From: Candidatus Lambdaproteobacteria bacterium RIFOXYD2_FULL_56_26
Lineage (GTDB): Bacteria > SAR324 > XYD2-FULL-50-16
Length of the DNA: 64,000 nucleotides
Assembly: GCA_001783715.1 (NCBI GenBank)
Contig: MFNF01000001.1
Coordinates: 186,001 to 250,000 of the forward strand
Direction: 5' to 3'
This document shows, piece by piece, positions 19,504 through 29,953 of this stretch. Numbering within the stretch: the first letter of the stretch is position 1; the number at the start of each line of letters is the position of its first letter. Below the pieces are notes generated by a model. That model was not told the DNA's origin. It did not search any database and saw only the letters and a list, made by a program, of their open reading frames with translations. The position numbers were made by a program, and so were the translations under genes.

Positions 19504-21093
19504 ATGAAAAAGATTCTTATCACCGGAAAATTGCACCAAGTGGCTTTGGACAATCTGGCTGCCCAGCCGGACCTGGAGATCGACTACCGGCCCGATCCGC
19601 CCAGGGAAGAACTGCTGTCGATCGTCGGGGAGTTTGACTGCATCATCTCTCGGAGCGAAACGGACATCGACAAGGAATTGATCGACAAAGCGAGCAAACT
19701 TTCGGTGATCGCTCGGGCCGCTGTAGGGATCGGCAACATTGATGTGGACTACGCTACCCAAAAAGGAATTTTGGTGTTCAACACTCCGGCGAAAAACACC
19801 AACTCCGCCGCAGAGTTGACCTTGATGTTGATGCTCTCGGCGATGAGGAAGCTGGTGCCGGCGCACAAGTCGATGGAAGCGGACCAGTGGAACCGGCACA
19901 AGTTCACCGGCACCGAGTTGTTGGGGAAAACCATTGGGATCATTGGTCTGGGTAACGTGGGGCACCGGGTCGCTCGGTTTTGTAATTCTTTTGATTGCAA
20001 GGTATTGGCCTATGACCCTTATGTCAGCCGGGAATATTGCTCCGGCCACAATGCCGAACAGGTGACCTTTGACCGGCTGATCGCTGAGTCCGACTTGATC
20101 ACCATCCACACGCCTAAAAACAAAGAAACCGTCAACATGGTCGGGGACAAGGAAATCGCCCAGATGAAAAAAGGGGTGATCCTGATCAACGCCGCTCGGG
20201 GTGGACTGTTCAACGAAGAAGCGATGGTCCGGGGCTTGGAGTCCGGCAAGATTGCCGCCATTGGTCTGGATACTTGGGATGTGGAGCCGGTCAAGGAGCA
20301 TCCCTTAAAAAACCGGGACAACGTGGTGATGACCCCGCACATCGGGGCTTCGACCCAAGAGGCCCAATACCGGATTGGAGATACGGTTACCAAAGAAACC
20401 ATCAAAGCCCTAAGGGGGGAGATCGTCTCCACTCCGGTCAACCTGCCGGACGTTCATGCCTTTGAAAATCCGGAAGCCCAGGTTTATGCCTCTTTGGCCG
20501 CCAAGTTGGGCAGCTTTACCCGGCAGTACATCGGGGTGGGGTTCTCGCCCCAGAAGGTGGAGTTTTGTTACCGTGGGGACCTCAACCAGGGCGATTGGTC
20601 CTTGATCCGGTTGAGTTACTTGAAGGAATTGCTCCAAGGAACCGCCGAAGCCACCGTTTCTTACGTCAACGTGCTGCAAATCGCCGAGGCCAGGGGGCTC
20701 AAGATCATCGAACGGGCGGACCGGGACTTTACGGACTACGAGTCGGCCATTCGGATCATCCTGTCTGGGGACAACCAACAAATCGCCATTGGCGGGACCG
20801 TCTTGGGTCGCCAGCGGGGAAGGCTTTCTTACCTCAACGGTTTTGTGTTTGAAGTAGAACCCCAGGGGCGCATCCTGGCGGTGGAGAACCGGGACCTTCC
20901 GGGGGTGATCGGACACATCGGTACCGTTTTGGGCCGCAACGGAGTCAACATCCAGCAGTTTGAGCTGAGCCGAAACGTCAAAGGTGGCGAGGCGATGGCG
21001 CTGGTATTGGTAGATGAACCGATCAACACCCGGGTGATGGATGAACTCAAGCAGCATAACTCGATCCTCCAGGTCAAGGTTATCGAGCTGTAA
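19504..21093 (+). CDS. serA: D-3-phosphoglycerate dehydrogenase
   Basis: GKTIGIIGLGNVGHRVARF, NAARGGLFNEEA, C-terminal ACT domain NRDLPGVIGHIGTVLGRNGVNI. Confidence 0.95.
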   Translation: MKKILITGKLHQVALDNLAAQPDLEIDYRPDPPREELLSIVGEFDCIISRSETDIDKELIDKASKLSVIARAAVGIGNIDVDYATQKGILVFNTPAKNTNSAAELTLMLMLSAMRKLVPAHKSMEADQWNRHKFTGTELLGKTIGIIGLGNVGHRVARFCNSFDCKVLAYDPYVSREYCSGHNAEQVTFDRLIAESDLITIHTPKNKETVNMVGDKEIAQMKKGVILINAARGGLFNEEAMVRGLESGKIAAIGLDTWDVEPVKEHPLKNRDNVVMTPHIGASTQEAQYRIGDTVTKETIKALRGEIVSTPVNLPDVHAFENPEAQVYASLAAKLGSFTRQYIGVGFSPQKVEFCYRGDLNQGDWSLIRLSYLKELLQGTAEATVSYVNVLQIAEARGLKIIERADRDFTDYESAIRIILSGDNQQIAIGGTVLGRQRGRLSYLNGFVFEVEPQGRILAVENRDLPGVIGHIGTVLGRNGVNIQQFELSRNVKGGEAMALVLVDEPINTRVMDELKQHNSILQVKVIEL

Positions 21094-21100
21094 TCCAAGG

Positions 21101-21712
21101 TTGGGTCGGTTTCTTTGGGTCTGTTTGCTCTTGGGGGCCGGTCTTTTTCCCCTGAGGGTGCAGGCCGCCCAACCGGTCCATCTGTCGGCGACCTTGGGGG
21201 CGGAAGGCCTCCAAGGGCAAAGTCCGGTTTATGACCTCAACCTGCTTTTTTTTGACTCCCAAGGGCTGCGGTTTGAGCTTTTGCCCCAATACCAGCTTTA
21301 CCAGGGTGACCTGTACTCGAAAGACGGGGAACTCAGGGCCAACCGGATCGTTGGGGATGTTTCCTCCCTCAGCTGGTTCAAGGCCTGGGATTTTCGCCGG
21401 TACAGCACCAGAGACAACCTGCCACTCAGTTTCCTGACCGCTTACACCACCTTGGGGGTCTCCCAGTCCAGTTTGACCTTAACGCAAAACCGGTACAAAG
21501 CGGTAGGTGGTGTCCTCGAATCCACGGAGGTAACCGAGACCCTTTCCCCGACCCAAGGTTTGGTGCAAATGGGACTTTATGGGGGGGATTCCTTTGCGGT
21601 AGTGGACCTGCGGTTGGGTTACCTGTTTGGACAGGCCAAAGCAAAGTTGTTGGAAAAAAAGGTGCTGCTTTCCAATTGGTCCTTGGTATTGGCTTTGGGG
21701 GTGGGGTTCTAG
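21101..21712 (+). CDS. Exported protein, possibly a small outer-membrane beta barrel
   Basis: Signal peptide LGRFLWVCLLLGAGLFPLRVQA then alternating hydrophobic strands; probable TTG start at 21101. Confidence 0.5.
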   Translation: MGRFLWVCLLLGAGLFPLRVQAAQPVHLSATLGAEGLQGQSPVYDLNLLFFDSQGLRFELLPQYQLYQGDLYSKDGELRANRIVGDVSSLSWFKAWDFRRYSTRDNLPLSFLTAYTTLGVSQSSLTLTQNRYKAVGGVLESTEVTETLSPTQGLVQMGLYGGDSFAVVDLRLGYLFGQAKAKLLEKKVLLSNWSLVLALGVGF

Positions 21713-21777
21713 GTTGGTATGAAACTTGGATTGCTTGGGTCCAGTTCACCACTATTTTTTGGCTATTGGGGGCCTTC

Positions 21778-24207
21778 ATGAAGGAAAAAATACACCAGTC
21801 GTTTCGGCTATTCCACCTTTGGTACGTCGCCTGGAAGGAAGATCCGCTTAAGTTTTTTATTGGTCTGGTCAAAAGCCCCTTTTTCAGTACCGTCTTAGGC
21901 TTCGTCACCTTCGTCTTGACTGCCGCCGGTCTGTTTCACCTGATCGAAACTCCCGCCAACAAGGGGTTCGAGACCTTTTTTTCCAGCCTTTGGTTTTCCA
22001 TTGTCACCATCACCACCGTTGGCTACGGGGACATTTCCCCTACGAGCTTGTGGGGTCGGACCTTGGCGATGGGCGTGATCTTTGTGGGGATAGGTTACAC
22101 CGGGGTAGTCACCGGTACCATCACCAGCTGGTTGGTGGAGCGAAACCAGCGCAAGGAAATGGGCTTGGTGCCGCTGAAGAATCTGGAAGGCCACTTTGTG
22201 GTTTGCGGCTGGAAACCCAACATGCCCGACCTGTTGATCGACATTTTGAGCCTTTTGGAGACCGACTCCAAAAAGCTGGTACTGATCAACCAAACCGACC
22301 CTAAGACGGTCCAAAGCCTGCGCAAAAATCCGGCCCTGGCCAACTTTCGCTTTTATTCCGGCGACGACACCAACGTGGAGGACCTCAAAAAGGCCTCCGC
22401 CCACCGGGCTTCCAAGGTGATGATCTTAGCGGACGACCAACCGGGCAAAAGCGCCGAGGAATTGGACTTCCAGTCGGTTTTGACCTCCTTGGCGATCAAC
22501 CGGATCAACCCCCAGGCCTACCAGATCGTTGAGCTGACCCTGCCCAAATTCAAGTTGTACCTCACCCGGGCCAAGGTGGAAGAGATCGTCCTCAACAAGG
22601 CTTATTCCAGGATGCTGCTTTGCAACATTGCCTTGATGAGCGGGATGTACAACGTTTTTAAGGCCTTGTTTGCCTTAGATTCAGGGCTTTTTTCCGTCCG
22701 GGCCCTTCCGGCAGGTTGGGTGGGGAAAACCTACCTGGAGGTCAAGGGTGGGATTGAAGATGCCGTGGTGGTTGGGCTTTTGGAGAACGTGGGCAACCTC
22801 AACCGTCGCAAGGCCGAGAAGATGACCGAGATCCAAAAAAGCCCTTCGATCCAACAGGCGATCGGCTCTTTGATCGAACTCAAGGGGATGCAGTCCAACG
22901 ATCCCTTTTTTAATCCGCCGCCGGACTATGTGATCCGGGAGAACACCGACCTGATGGTCCTTGAAGCCAAACCTGGAGAGATGAACCGGCTGGGCCAGAG
23001 CGCCAAAAGCAACGGGCCCCAAAAAGTGAAGTCCCACAAAAAGCTTCTGGAAGCGACGTTACACGAAAACTTGGCCCTCTCCGAAAGTTGGGAGGACTAC
23101 TTTGAAAACTTCTCCCAGCAAGGGGTGGAGTTGTTGCTTGAAAAGGATCTGGTCGTCGGATTGTTGTACCTCGATGAACCCTATCCCTTCCCGGACCTGG
23201 AAATCAACAGCGACCTCGCCAAGTTGATTGCCTACTGGTACAGCAAGGTCAAAAACCTGGGCGAAATTCGGGAAAACAAAAAACTGACTGCCCAAGCGAG
23301 CCCCAAGGAATACATGGCTACTCATCTCTTGGAAAAGCCTCTGTTCCAGGACTCCGGGAGAAAGGGGCAATTGTTGATCTTAGGTTGGAAAAAAGAAATC
23401 ATCGAGATGCTTCACGTGCTGGTGTCTCGGGAGTCCGAAGAGTTTGTCCGTTGGCAGGGGATCACCCTGGTGGCCGATGTGACCGAAAAAGAAAAGGCGG
23501 AATTTGAGGCCCACTTCGGCAAACGCAAGGGCGTGCGGCTGGTGGTCGGGGACACCAACAGCCGGGAGGTGCTGATCGCTGCGGGGGTGATGACCACCAA
23601 AAAGGCCCTGGTGCTGGCCGAAACTGGCCGCTCCAAAAGCCTCCAGGAAATGGATGCCCAGTCGGTGCTTTGTTGTATGATGGTCAACGACCTGAACAAA
23701 AAGGTGTACATTGCCGCTGAGATTTTGGACAAAAAATACCTGGAAACCTTGACCGCCGCCAACGTGGAAGAGATATTCCTGGTCGATGAATTCAGCAACA
23801 TCATGTTGGCCAACGGCAGCCACGGCAGAGGGGTTTCCAACGTGATCCGGGACGTGGTCAACCTCAAGGACAACACCATCGAGATCCTGGGCATTGAACC
23901 CAGGTTCATGGGGCTCCAGTTCGGGGAGCTGGTCCAAGAGGTGCAGGCCCCAGGAAAGATGGCTCTGGGGCTCTTGGAAGAGGCGGGCAACATGTATGTC
24001 CGCAAGTCGGAACGGATTCACCAAGCCCAGGTGTTGCCCAACATCAAGGAAAGTGTGGCCGAGCTGGTCCGGGTCAAAAGGCTGAGCGCCAACCATGTGG
24101 TTTTTGCGCCGCCGATGGATTACCTGATCAAGGAGCACAGCCGCCTGATCCTGCTCAACACCTCCAAGCCCGACCTTTGGGCCAAACCTGCGGAGCCCAA
24201 GGTTTGA
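21778..24207 (+). CDS. Potassium channel with two TrkA-N/RCK regions
   Basis: Pore helix and filter TITTVGYGDISPTS; Rossmann regions GHFVVCGWKPNMPD and GQLLILGWKKEIIE; start at 21778 preferred over 21676. Confidence 0.8.
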   Translation: MKEKIHQSFRLFHLWYVAWKEDPLKFFIGLVKSPFFSTVLGFVTFVLTAAGLFHLIETPANKGFETFFSSLWFSIVTITTVGYGDISPTSLWGRTLAMGVIFVGIGYTGVVTGTITSWLVERNQRKEMGLVPLKNLEGHFVVCGWKPNMPDLLIDILSLLETDSKKLVLINQTDPKTVQSLRKNPALANFRFYSGDDTNVEDLKKASAHRASKVMILADDQPGKSAEELDFQSVLTSLAINRINPQAYQIVELTLPKFKLYLTRAKVEEIVLNKAYSRMLLCNIALMSGMYNVFKALFALDSGLFSVRALPAGWVGKTYLEVKGGIEDAVVVGLLENVGNLNRRKAEKMTEIQKSPSIQQAIGSLIELKGMQSNDPFFNPPPDYVIRENTDLMVLEAKPGEMNRLGQSAKSNGPQKVKSHKKLLEATLHENLALSESWEDYFENFSQQGVELLLEKDLVVGLLYLDEPYPFPDLEINSDLAKLIAYWYSKVKNLGEIRENKKLTAQASPKEYMATHLLEKPLFQDSGRKGQLLILGWKKEIIEMLHVLVSRESEEFVRWQGITLVADVTEKEKAEFEAHFGKRKGVRLVVGDTNSREVLIAAGVMTTKKALVLAETGRSKSLQEMDAQSVLCCMMVNDLNKKVYIAAEILDKKYLETLTAANVEEIFLVDEFSNIMLANGSHGRGVSNVIRDVVNLKDNTIEILGIEPRFMGLQFGELVQEVQAPGKMALGLLEEAGNMYVRKSERIHQAQVLPNIKESVAELVRVKRLSANHVVFAPPMDYLIKEHSRLILLNTSKPDLWAKPAEPKV

Positions 24208-24965
24208 AACAGTGTAGGGAGCAGGCCTTTTTGTTGCGCTTGGTCCCCTACAAGGATCACGACCTGATCGCCCATTTTTTGGGCCAAACCTCTGGCCTTT
24301 TGGGAGCAGTTCTGTACCGAGCCCGAGGGGGAAAGGAAGGGTTTTCCTACCAACCGGGAGACAAGCTGGAATTGGACTACCTCTCCCAAGAGGGCAGCGA
24401 CCTGGTCCGGGTCAACAGCTTCAGCCCGCTGGCCTTGATCCGGCCCCACGACTTCACCTACCCCCGTTTCCTTTGCCACAGTTTTTTGGTGGATTTGGTC
24501 ACCCGGATTTCGGTTCCCGGCCAAGCCTCGCCGGGGCTGTTTGGGCTGATGGAGCGAATGGGCACCTGGGCTTGGCCGCCCCAAGAAGAGCTGAGGTTCG
24601 TGCTCTGGGCCTTGGACCGGATTGGCCAGGAAACCGGCTACCCGGTGGACCCCAAGGTCTGCGCCCAATGCGGAAAGGCGACCGTAAAACCGGGGGAAAC
24701 AGAATGGGTGGTACGCAAGGAAACCTATGAACTGGAAGAGCCGGGATTGGTTTGTGCCCTCTGTTTGGGGCACCCAGGCAGTTGGAGCGGGGCGGAGGTC
24801 AAGGCCTTGGCGCTGTCCCAGTCCGAAGCTTTTTTGGACCAAAAACAACCGATCCCGGTCCCTTTGATGGCCCAGCTTTGCCTGAAGTTGAGCCGCCGGT
24901 TGCTGGTGGCCTTGGAGCTAGCTCCCAAGAGCCTTGGCCTCTTCGAGCGGTTGCTCTTGGGTTAG
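24204..24965 (+). CDS. recO: DNA repair protein RecO-like
   Basis: REQAFLLRLVPYKDHDLIAHFLGQTSGLLGAVLYRARGGK; zinc-site C-x-x-C (CAQCGK); TTG start overlaps upstream stop. Confidence 0.7.
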   Translation: MKQCREQAFLLRLVPYKDHDLIAHFLGQTSGLLGAVLYRARGGKEGFSYQPGDKLELDYLSQEGSDLVRVNSFSPLALIRPHDFTYPRFLCHSFLVDLVTRISVPGQASPGLFGLMERMGTWAWPPQEELRFVLWALDRIGQETGYPVDPKVCAQCGKATVKPGETEWVVRKETYELEEPGLVCALCLGHPGSWSGAEVKALALSQSEAFLDQKQPIPVPLMAQLCLKLSRRLLVALELAPKSLGLFERLLLG

Positions 24966-26702
24966 GTGGTTGAGCAGCTGTTCGTAGTAACCCCGCTGGG
25001 CCAGCAATTCCGGGTGGGTGCCTCGCTCGATGATCTCCCCTCCCTTCATCACCAAGATCAAGTCTGAATGTTCGATGGTACTCAACCGGTGGGCAATGGC
25101 GATCACGGTTTTGGTCTCGAAAATCCGAGTGGTAGCCTTTTGGATCGCCTCTTCGGTGATCGAGTCCACCGAACTGGTTGCTTCGTCGAGCAAAACCAAG
25201 TCCGCTGGTTTGGCCATGGACCGGGCAAAGCTGACCAGTTGGGCTTGGCCGGAGCTGAGGTTTTTGCCGTTGTCGGTGATCTTAAAATCGTACCCGCCCG
25301 GCAGGGCCTCGATGAAAGGATCGGCGTTGACCGCCTGGGCGGCTTCCCGGATGGCCTCTGGAGACAGCTCCAGGCCCAGGGCGATGTTGAAGCCGACCGG
25401 CTCGTTAAAAAGATAGACATCCTGCTGCATCAAGCTGGTCAAAGCGAGCATCTTGGACCGGGGGATGGTGGAAAGTTCGATCCCGTTGAGCCGGATTGAG
25501 CCCTGGTAGCCCTCGTAAGCCTTGTAGATCAACCGCAGGATCGTGGACTTGCCCGAACCGGTCGCCCCAACCAGCGCCACCCGTTGGCCCTTCTCCAGGG
25601 AAAAAGAAACCTTCTTGAGCGCAAGTTCCCCGGCTTTGCCGTACCCGAAGCTTACTTGGTCAAACACCAAACTTTCAAAGCCCCCCAGCTGCCGCTCTTG
25701 GGCCTCCGAGAGCCGGTTTTCTTGGGGCAAAGGTTCGCTGAGAAGGACCATCACCTGTTCCAAGGCGCTGAAGGCCCGCTGGATCATGGCCAGCTGTTGG
25801 GCAAATTCCCGGATGGGCACGAAGATCCGGTTTAGGGTGTTGATGAACCCCACCAGCACCCCGATCGAGACTACTCCCACCAAGATCAACCCCGCCCCGT
25901 ACCAGATCAGGGCCGCCATGGCCACCGAGGTCAACCCTTCGATCAGGGAATACAAGAGGGCATCGTAGGTGTTGTTGCGGTTTTGGGCCTGGAGGAACCG
26001 GAAGTTTTTCCGGTTGAATTGGGTCAGGACTTTTTCTTCCGCTGCAAACAGCTGGACCGTTTTGATCCCGATCAAACATTCGGCCAAGTAGGCGGTGGCT
26101 TCCGCCAGGGCTTCCCGGGCCTCGTTGAAGGTTTGGCGGAGTTTCTTTTTTAAAACCACCGTAACCCCCCAAACCGGCAGCAGGATCACCACCACCACCA
26201 AAGTCAACTTCCAGGACAGGTACAGGAGGAAAAAAAACAACCCCAAGGTTTTAACGAAGTCGCTGATCAGGTTTAAAACCCCCATGGCCAGGGATTCACC
26301 CAACGCTTCCATGTCGCTGGTCAGGCGGCTGAGGACCTTGCCCACCGGGTTGTGGTCGTAAAAGGACCGAGGCAGGGCCAAACAATGCCTAAAGACGGCG
26401 ATCCGCAGGTCGGCGATGGACTTTTGACCAGTCCGCTGTAAGGAATAGGTGTAAACCCCATCGGCAAAGTACCCCACCAGGACCGAGAGCGCCATCAGGC
26501 CGATCAGCCCCCAAAAGCCGGTGAGGTCGTGGTGGCTCAACTTTTCGTCGATCACTTTGACGATCAGCCAAGGCATGGCCAAGGTAGAGCCAATGGCAAA
26601 AGGCATGGCCAAAAGGGCAAGCCAAACCCAGCCTTTGTAGGGTTTTACAAAGGTCAGGAAGAACTTGAAGAGTTTCAGGTCGGTGGTTTTGAGCTTAGCC
26701 AC
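24918..26702 (-). CDS. ABC transporter ATP-binding/permease protein
   Basis: Six-TM N-terminal domain; Walker A GATGSGKST; LSSGQAQLVSFAR; LVLLDEATSSVD. Confidence 0.9.
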   Translation of the reverse strand: MAKLKTTDLKLFKFFLTFVKPYKGWVWLALLAMPFAIGSTLAMPWLIVKVIDEKLSHHDLTGFWGLIGLMALSVLVGYFADGVYTYSLQRTGQKSIADLRIAVFRHCLALPRSFYDHNPVGKVLSRLTSDMEALGESLAMGVLNLISDFVKTLGLFFFLLYLSWKLTLVVVVILLPVWGVTVVLKKKLRQTFNEAREALAEATAYLAECLIGIKTVQLFAAEEKVLTQFNRKNFRFLQAQNRNNTYDALLYSLIEGLTSVAMAALIWYGAGLILVGVVSIGVLVGFINTLNRIFVPIREFAQQLAMIQRAFSALEQVMVLLSEPLPQENRLSEAQERQLGGFESLVFDQVSFGYGKAGELALKKVSFSLEKGQRVALVGATGSGKSTILRLIYKAYEGYQGSIRLNGIELSTIPRSKMLALTSLMQQDVYLFNEPVGFNIALGLELSPEAIREAAQAVNADPFIEALPGGYDFKITDNGKNLSSGQAQLVSFARSMAKPADLVLLDEATSSVDSITEEAIQKATTRIFETKTVIAIAHRLSTIEHSDLILVMKGGEIIERGTHPELLAQRGYYEQLLNHLTQEQPLEEAKALGS

Positions 26703-28452
26703 GGTCCCCTTGGTTTTGCAGTTCCCAAATCTCTTTGTAGATCCCCGGTTGGTTCACCAAATCCCCGTGAACCCCGGCTTGCACGATCCGTCCTTGGTCC
26801 AAAACCAAGATCAGGTCCGCACCCTCCAGGGCCCGGACCCGGTGGGAGACGATCATCAGGCTTTGGGCGGTTTCCCGTTTGAGGATCTGTTCGAGCAGAA
26901 ACCGCTCGGTTTCGTAGTCCACCGCCGAAAGGACGTTGTCTAGGATCAACAGGTCGCAAGGAGCAGCCAAGGCCCGAGCCAGACTGATCCGTTGCTTTTG
27001 CCCTCCCGAAAGCATAATGCCCCGCTCCCCCACTAAGGTTTCCATTTTCAGGGGAAAACGGCTCACCTCTTCGGACAGGGCGGACTTGTAGATCAGGTCG
27101 TCCAGGTTGGGGGTTTCGGTGGGGTGGCTACCAAACAGAATGTTCTGGGTGACCGTTTGGGAAAACAAAAAGATGTCTTGGGTGACGGTCCGTACCCTTT
27201 GCCGGAGGTCTTTGGGGTTAAGTGCGGTCAGGTCCTTGTCGCCCAAAAAAACTTGGCCCGGTTCGATTTGCAGGTATCCGTTGAGACAGTTGACCAAGGT
27301 GGTTTTCCCGGCCCCGATCTTGCCCAGCACCCCTAAGCTCTGGTGGGGCTTCAGCTCAAAGTGGAGGTCTTGGATCACCGGCTGTTCGGCCCCGGGGTAG
27401 CGGTAAGTCAACCCCTTGACGGTAAGGCCGGAGCGGAAGAGGTGGTCTTTTTCCGGCTCTGCCAAACGAGGGAGGTGTTTTTTGGGGGTTTCCTGCCTCA
27501 AGATGGTCTTGAGCGATTCGATCCCCACCAACCCTTGTTGGTAGAGGGTCGAAAGCCAACCGAGCCCCATGATCGGGTGGGTCAGCAACCCGGCGTAGGC
27601 AATGAACTCGGTCAGCTGGCCGATGGTAAACTCCCCGTTGATGACCGCCAAGCCGCCAACCAGCAGCACCAGAACCTTGAGGATATGCTCCAGGTTGTTC
27701 AAGACCGGCATCATAAAGCTACGGACCAAACTGATCCGCAAGGTCTCGTCCACCAAGGAAAGGTTTTGTTCCTGGAACCGCTTGGTGGTCCACTTTTCCA
27801 GTCCAAACCCTTTGACCACGTCCACCCCGGACAAAGCGGAGACAATAAAGCCGGAAATCGCCTGGAGGAAGGATTGGCGGTTTTTGGAATGTTGGACAAT
27901 CAAGCCAATCCCCAGCTTGACCAGCCCAAAGGAGAGGATCAGAGGCAAAACGCAGTACATAGTCAAGGAGGGGCTCAAGCTCCACATCTTGTATGGGGTC
28001 AGAGACAAGGAGGTGAGGATGTTAAACACCTGCATTACTCCAAATCCGCACAACAGGCGCAGGCCAGTGATGTCGTTTTGCAGCCGAGAGATGATCGAAC
28101 CGGTGTCGGTTTGGTCGTAATAATTTTTTTCCAGGTGGGTGAGCTTGTCGAACAGCTCTTGTTTGACCTCAAACTCGATGGTCCGAGCGGGGTTAAAAAA
28201 GAGCACCCGAGACAAGGTCCGGGCCAGGATCACCGCCAAGGCGAGCATCAGGATCATGCCCAAGGCGTGGGCCAGGTCCGCCTTTTTCTCCCCCAGGCCG
28301 CCGGTGCCCAAGGAAAGAAGGTCCACCGCCCTTTGCAGGTAGCCGGGGATGGTCACCGCCATCCAGTTGGTGGCAAAAATCGCAAGTATCCCAGCCAAAT
28401 AGGTGAATTTGTGTCGGTAAACCTGGGCGAGCAAAAAAACGAGGGAAGCCAT
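26695..28452 (-). CDS. ABC transporter ATP-binding/permease protein, probable heterodimer partner
   Basis: TM domain; Walker A GKIGAGKTT; LSGGQKQRISLARAL; LLILDNVLSAVD; overlaps downstream gene by 8 nt. Confidence 0.88.
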   Translation of the reverse strand: MASLVFLLAQVYRHKFTYLAGILAIFATNWMAVTIPGYLQRAVDLLSLGTGGLGEKKADLAHALGMILMLALAVILARTLSRVLFFNPARTIEFEVKQELFDKLTHLEKNYYDQTDTGSIISRLQNDITGLRLLCGFGVMQVFNILTSLSLTPYKMWSLSPSLTMYCVLPLILSFGLVKLGIGLIVQHSKNRQSFLQAISGFIVSALSGVDVVKGFGLEKWTTKRFQEQNLSLVDETLRISLVRSFMMPVLNNLEHILKVLVLLVGGLAVINGEFTIGQLTEFIAYAGLLTHPIMGLGWLSTLYQQGLVGIESLKTILRQETPKKHLPRLAEPEKDHLFRSGLTVKGLTYRYPGAEQPVIQDLHFELKPHQSLGVLGKIGAGKTTLVNCLNGYLQIEPGQVFLGDKDLTALNPKDLRQRVRTVTQDIFLFSQTVTQNILFGSHPTETPNLDDLIYKSALSEEVSRFPLKMETLVGERGIMLSGGQKQRISLARALAAPCDLLILDNVLSAVDYETERFLLEQILKRETAQSLMIVSHRVRALEGADLILVLDQGRIVQAGVHGDLVNQPGIYKEIWELQNQGDRG

Positions 28453-28645
28453 GGACCTACAGTCTTGGTTTAAAGCATGGCCAAAGCTAACATCCCCCCG
28501 GCGGTTAGACAATGGCCCACTTTACAAGTCCGGCTGGGCCGGGAACCCGGTTGGAAAACCGTTGATCTTGGGTGCCGTTGGGTTTAACCTTGGGGCGGGC
28601 TGGAAAAATGCCCTCCAAGGAACCGGAACTACCTCAGAGAGAGCT

Positions 28646-29953
28646 ATGCAAGGGATCAGGTTAGAACAAGTACCGAGGAAGGGACTTTGGCTGTTGTGGG
28701 TCGCCGTACTGGCCCTGGTGGCCGGTTGCGATTCGACCCCGGTGCACGAAGCCTTCCCCAGCCATTTCCCCGGCGAAGACAAAGGGCTGACCGTCCTGGA
28801 GGCCGGGAGCGCCATGCCCGAAGAGGTGGTTGCTGCCCTGCCCTTGGACTTCCAACTGGCCGAACAAACCGGGAACCTGACCTTGGTCCTGGACGGCAAT
28901 GGGCTGATCAAACGGCCCTATTTTAAGATGATTGACTTTCTGGTGGTCAACCACAACCGGGCCTTCGGCAAAGCCATTTCTGGTTACAAGGACCAAGGGT
29001 TGGAAGGCTTTGCACCTGCCGGCTTTCCTTATGTTTACGTCCTAAAAAAACCGGGTCCGGCGGAGGAAGGTTTTGTGAAGTCCTCCCTGGCCTTTTGGCG
29101 GGGTTTGCAGGTCCAAAACAATCTGGTTTTGGAGCAGCTGGGCCAATTGAGCCAAGAGCTGCCCTCTAGCAAGGCCGGGGCTTTGGGGCGGTTGGACCAA
29201 AGGCTGTTGGGTTTGGACAGTCCACCAACCCCCAAGGTTTACCGGTTTGCGGTCGACCCATTGGCCGAGGTGTACCGGCTTGGTTTTGCCGACCTTTCCT
29301 CTCGTCTGGTCGCTCCCCTAGGCAATCCTTTTGGTTCCCCACTTTGGCCCCAAGCCCTGGAGCATGCGGAAACCATCTTGGCCCACCCGGAAAAACACTT
29401 TGAAGAGGTCCGGGCCAAAGAGATCAGAAGAGCCAAGTTGGGCAGTCTTCAGTTGCTTTCTGCCGCCAAGAGCTTGGTCGAGCAGGCTTCGGGGACGGAC
29501 CTGGACCTGGGCTTGGCCTTCGGTTGGAAAGTGGAGCTGCGGCTCGAAGGGACCGGGTTTGACGTAACCGGGGCCAACCCCTCCCCGGAACAGCTGGCCA
29601 ACTACCAAGCCTTGGTTGAGGCCCTTGCGCAATCCGGGGTGGTTCGGCCCAGCCCCTTTGAGGACCCAAAGGCCAGGGGCCGGTTTGTCTTGAGCCGTTT
29701 TTCCCCCCAGAAGGAAGGGGTGGCCAACCTGGGCTTTTTGACCGAAGCCAGGGACGAAGAGCTGCTGGCCTGGGTCAGAAGGTTCCGCCAAGCGGGGCTC
29801 CAGGCCCAAAAGTCCTTGGCGGCGGTAGCCCAACTCTCGGACTCGGTAGAGCAAACTCGATTGGAGGCCCGTTTTGGGGCGGACCCTTTGTTCGCCGAAA
29901 AGCTATCACTGTTGGCCCAAAAACGGGCCAAGGTTTTGGGGGCCGGTCCATGA
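28646..29953 (+). CDS. Lipoprotein of unknown function
   Basis: ATG at 28646; signal and lipobox VLALVAGCDS; 436 aa; ATGA overlap with nnrD. Confidence 0.55.
   Translation: MQGIRLEQVPRKGLWLLWVAVLALVAGCDSTPVHEAFPSHFPGEDKGLTVLEAGSAMPEEVVAALPLDFQLAEQTGNLTLVLDGNGLIKRPYFKMIDFLVVNHNRAFGKAISGYKDQGLEGFAPAGFPYVYVLKKPGPAEEGFVKSSLAFWRGLQVQNNLVLEQLGQLSQELPSSKAGALGRLDQRLLGLDSPPTPKVYRFAVDPLAEVYRLGFADLSSRLVAPLGNPFGSPLWPQALEHAETILAHPEKHFEEVRAKEIRRAKLGSLQLLSAAKSLVEQASGTDLDLGLAFGWKVELRLEGTGFDVTGANPSPEQLANYQALVEALAQSGVVRPSPFEDPKARGRFVLSRFSPQKEGVANLGFLTEARDEELLAWVRRFRQAGLQAQKSLAAVAQLSDSVEQTRLEARFGADPLFAEKLSLLAQKRAKVLGAGP

Noticed and set aside
27343-28473. 376-aa plus-strand ORF opposite an ABC transporter
   Set aside because: Shadow frame; opposite strand has all ABC motifs.
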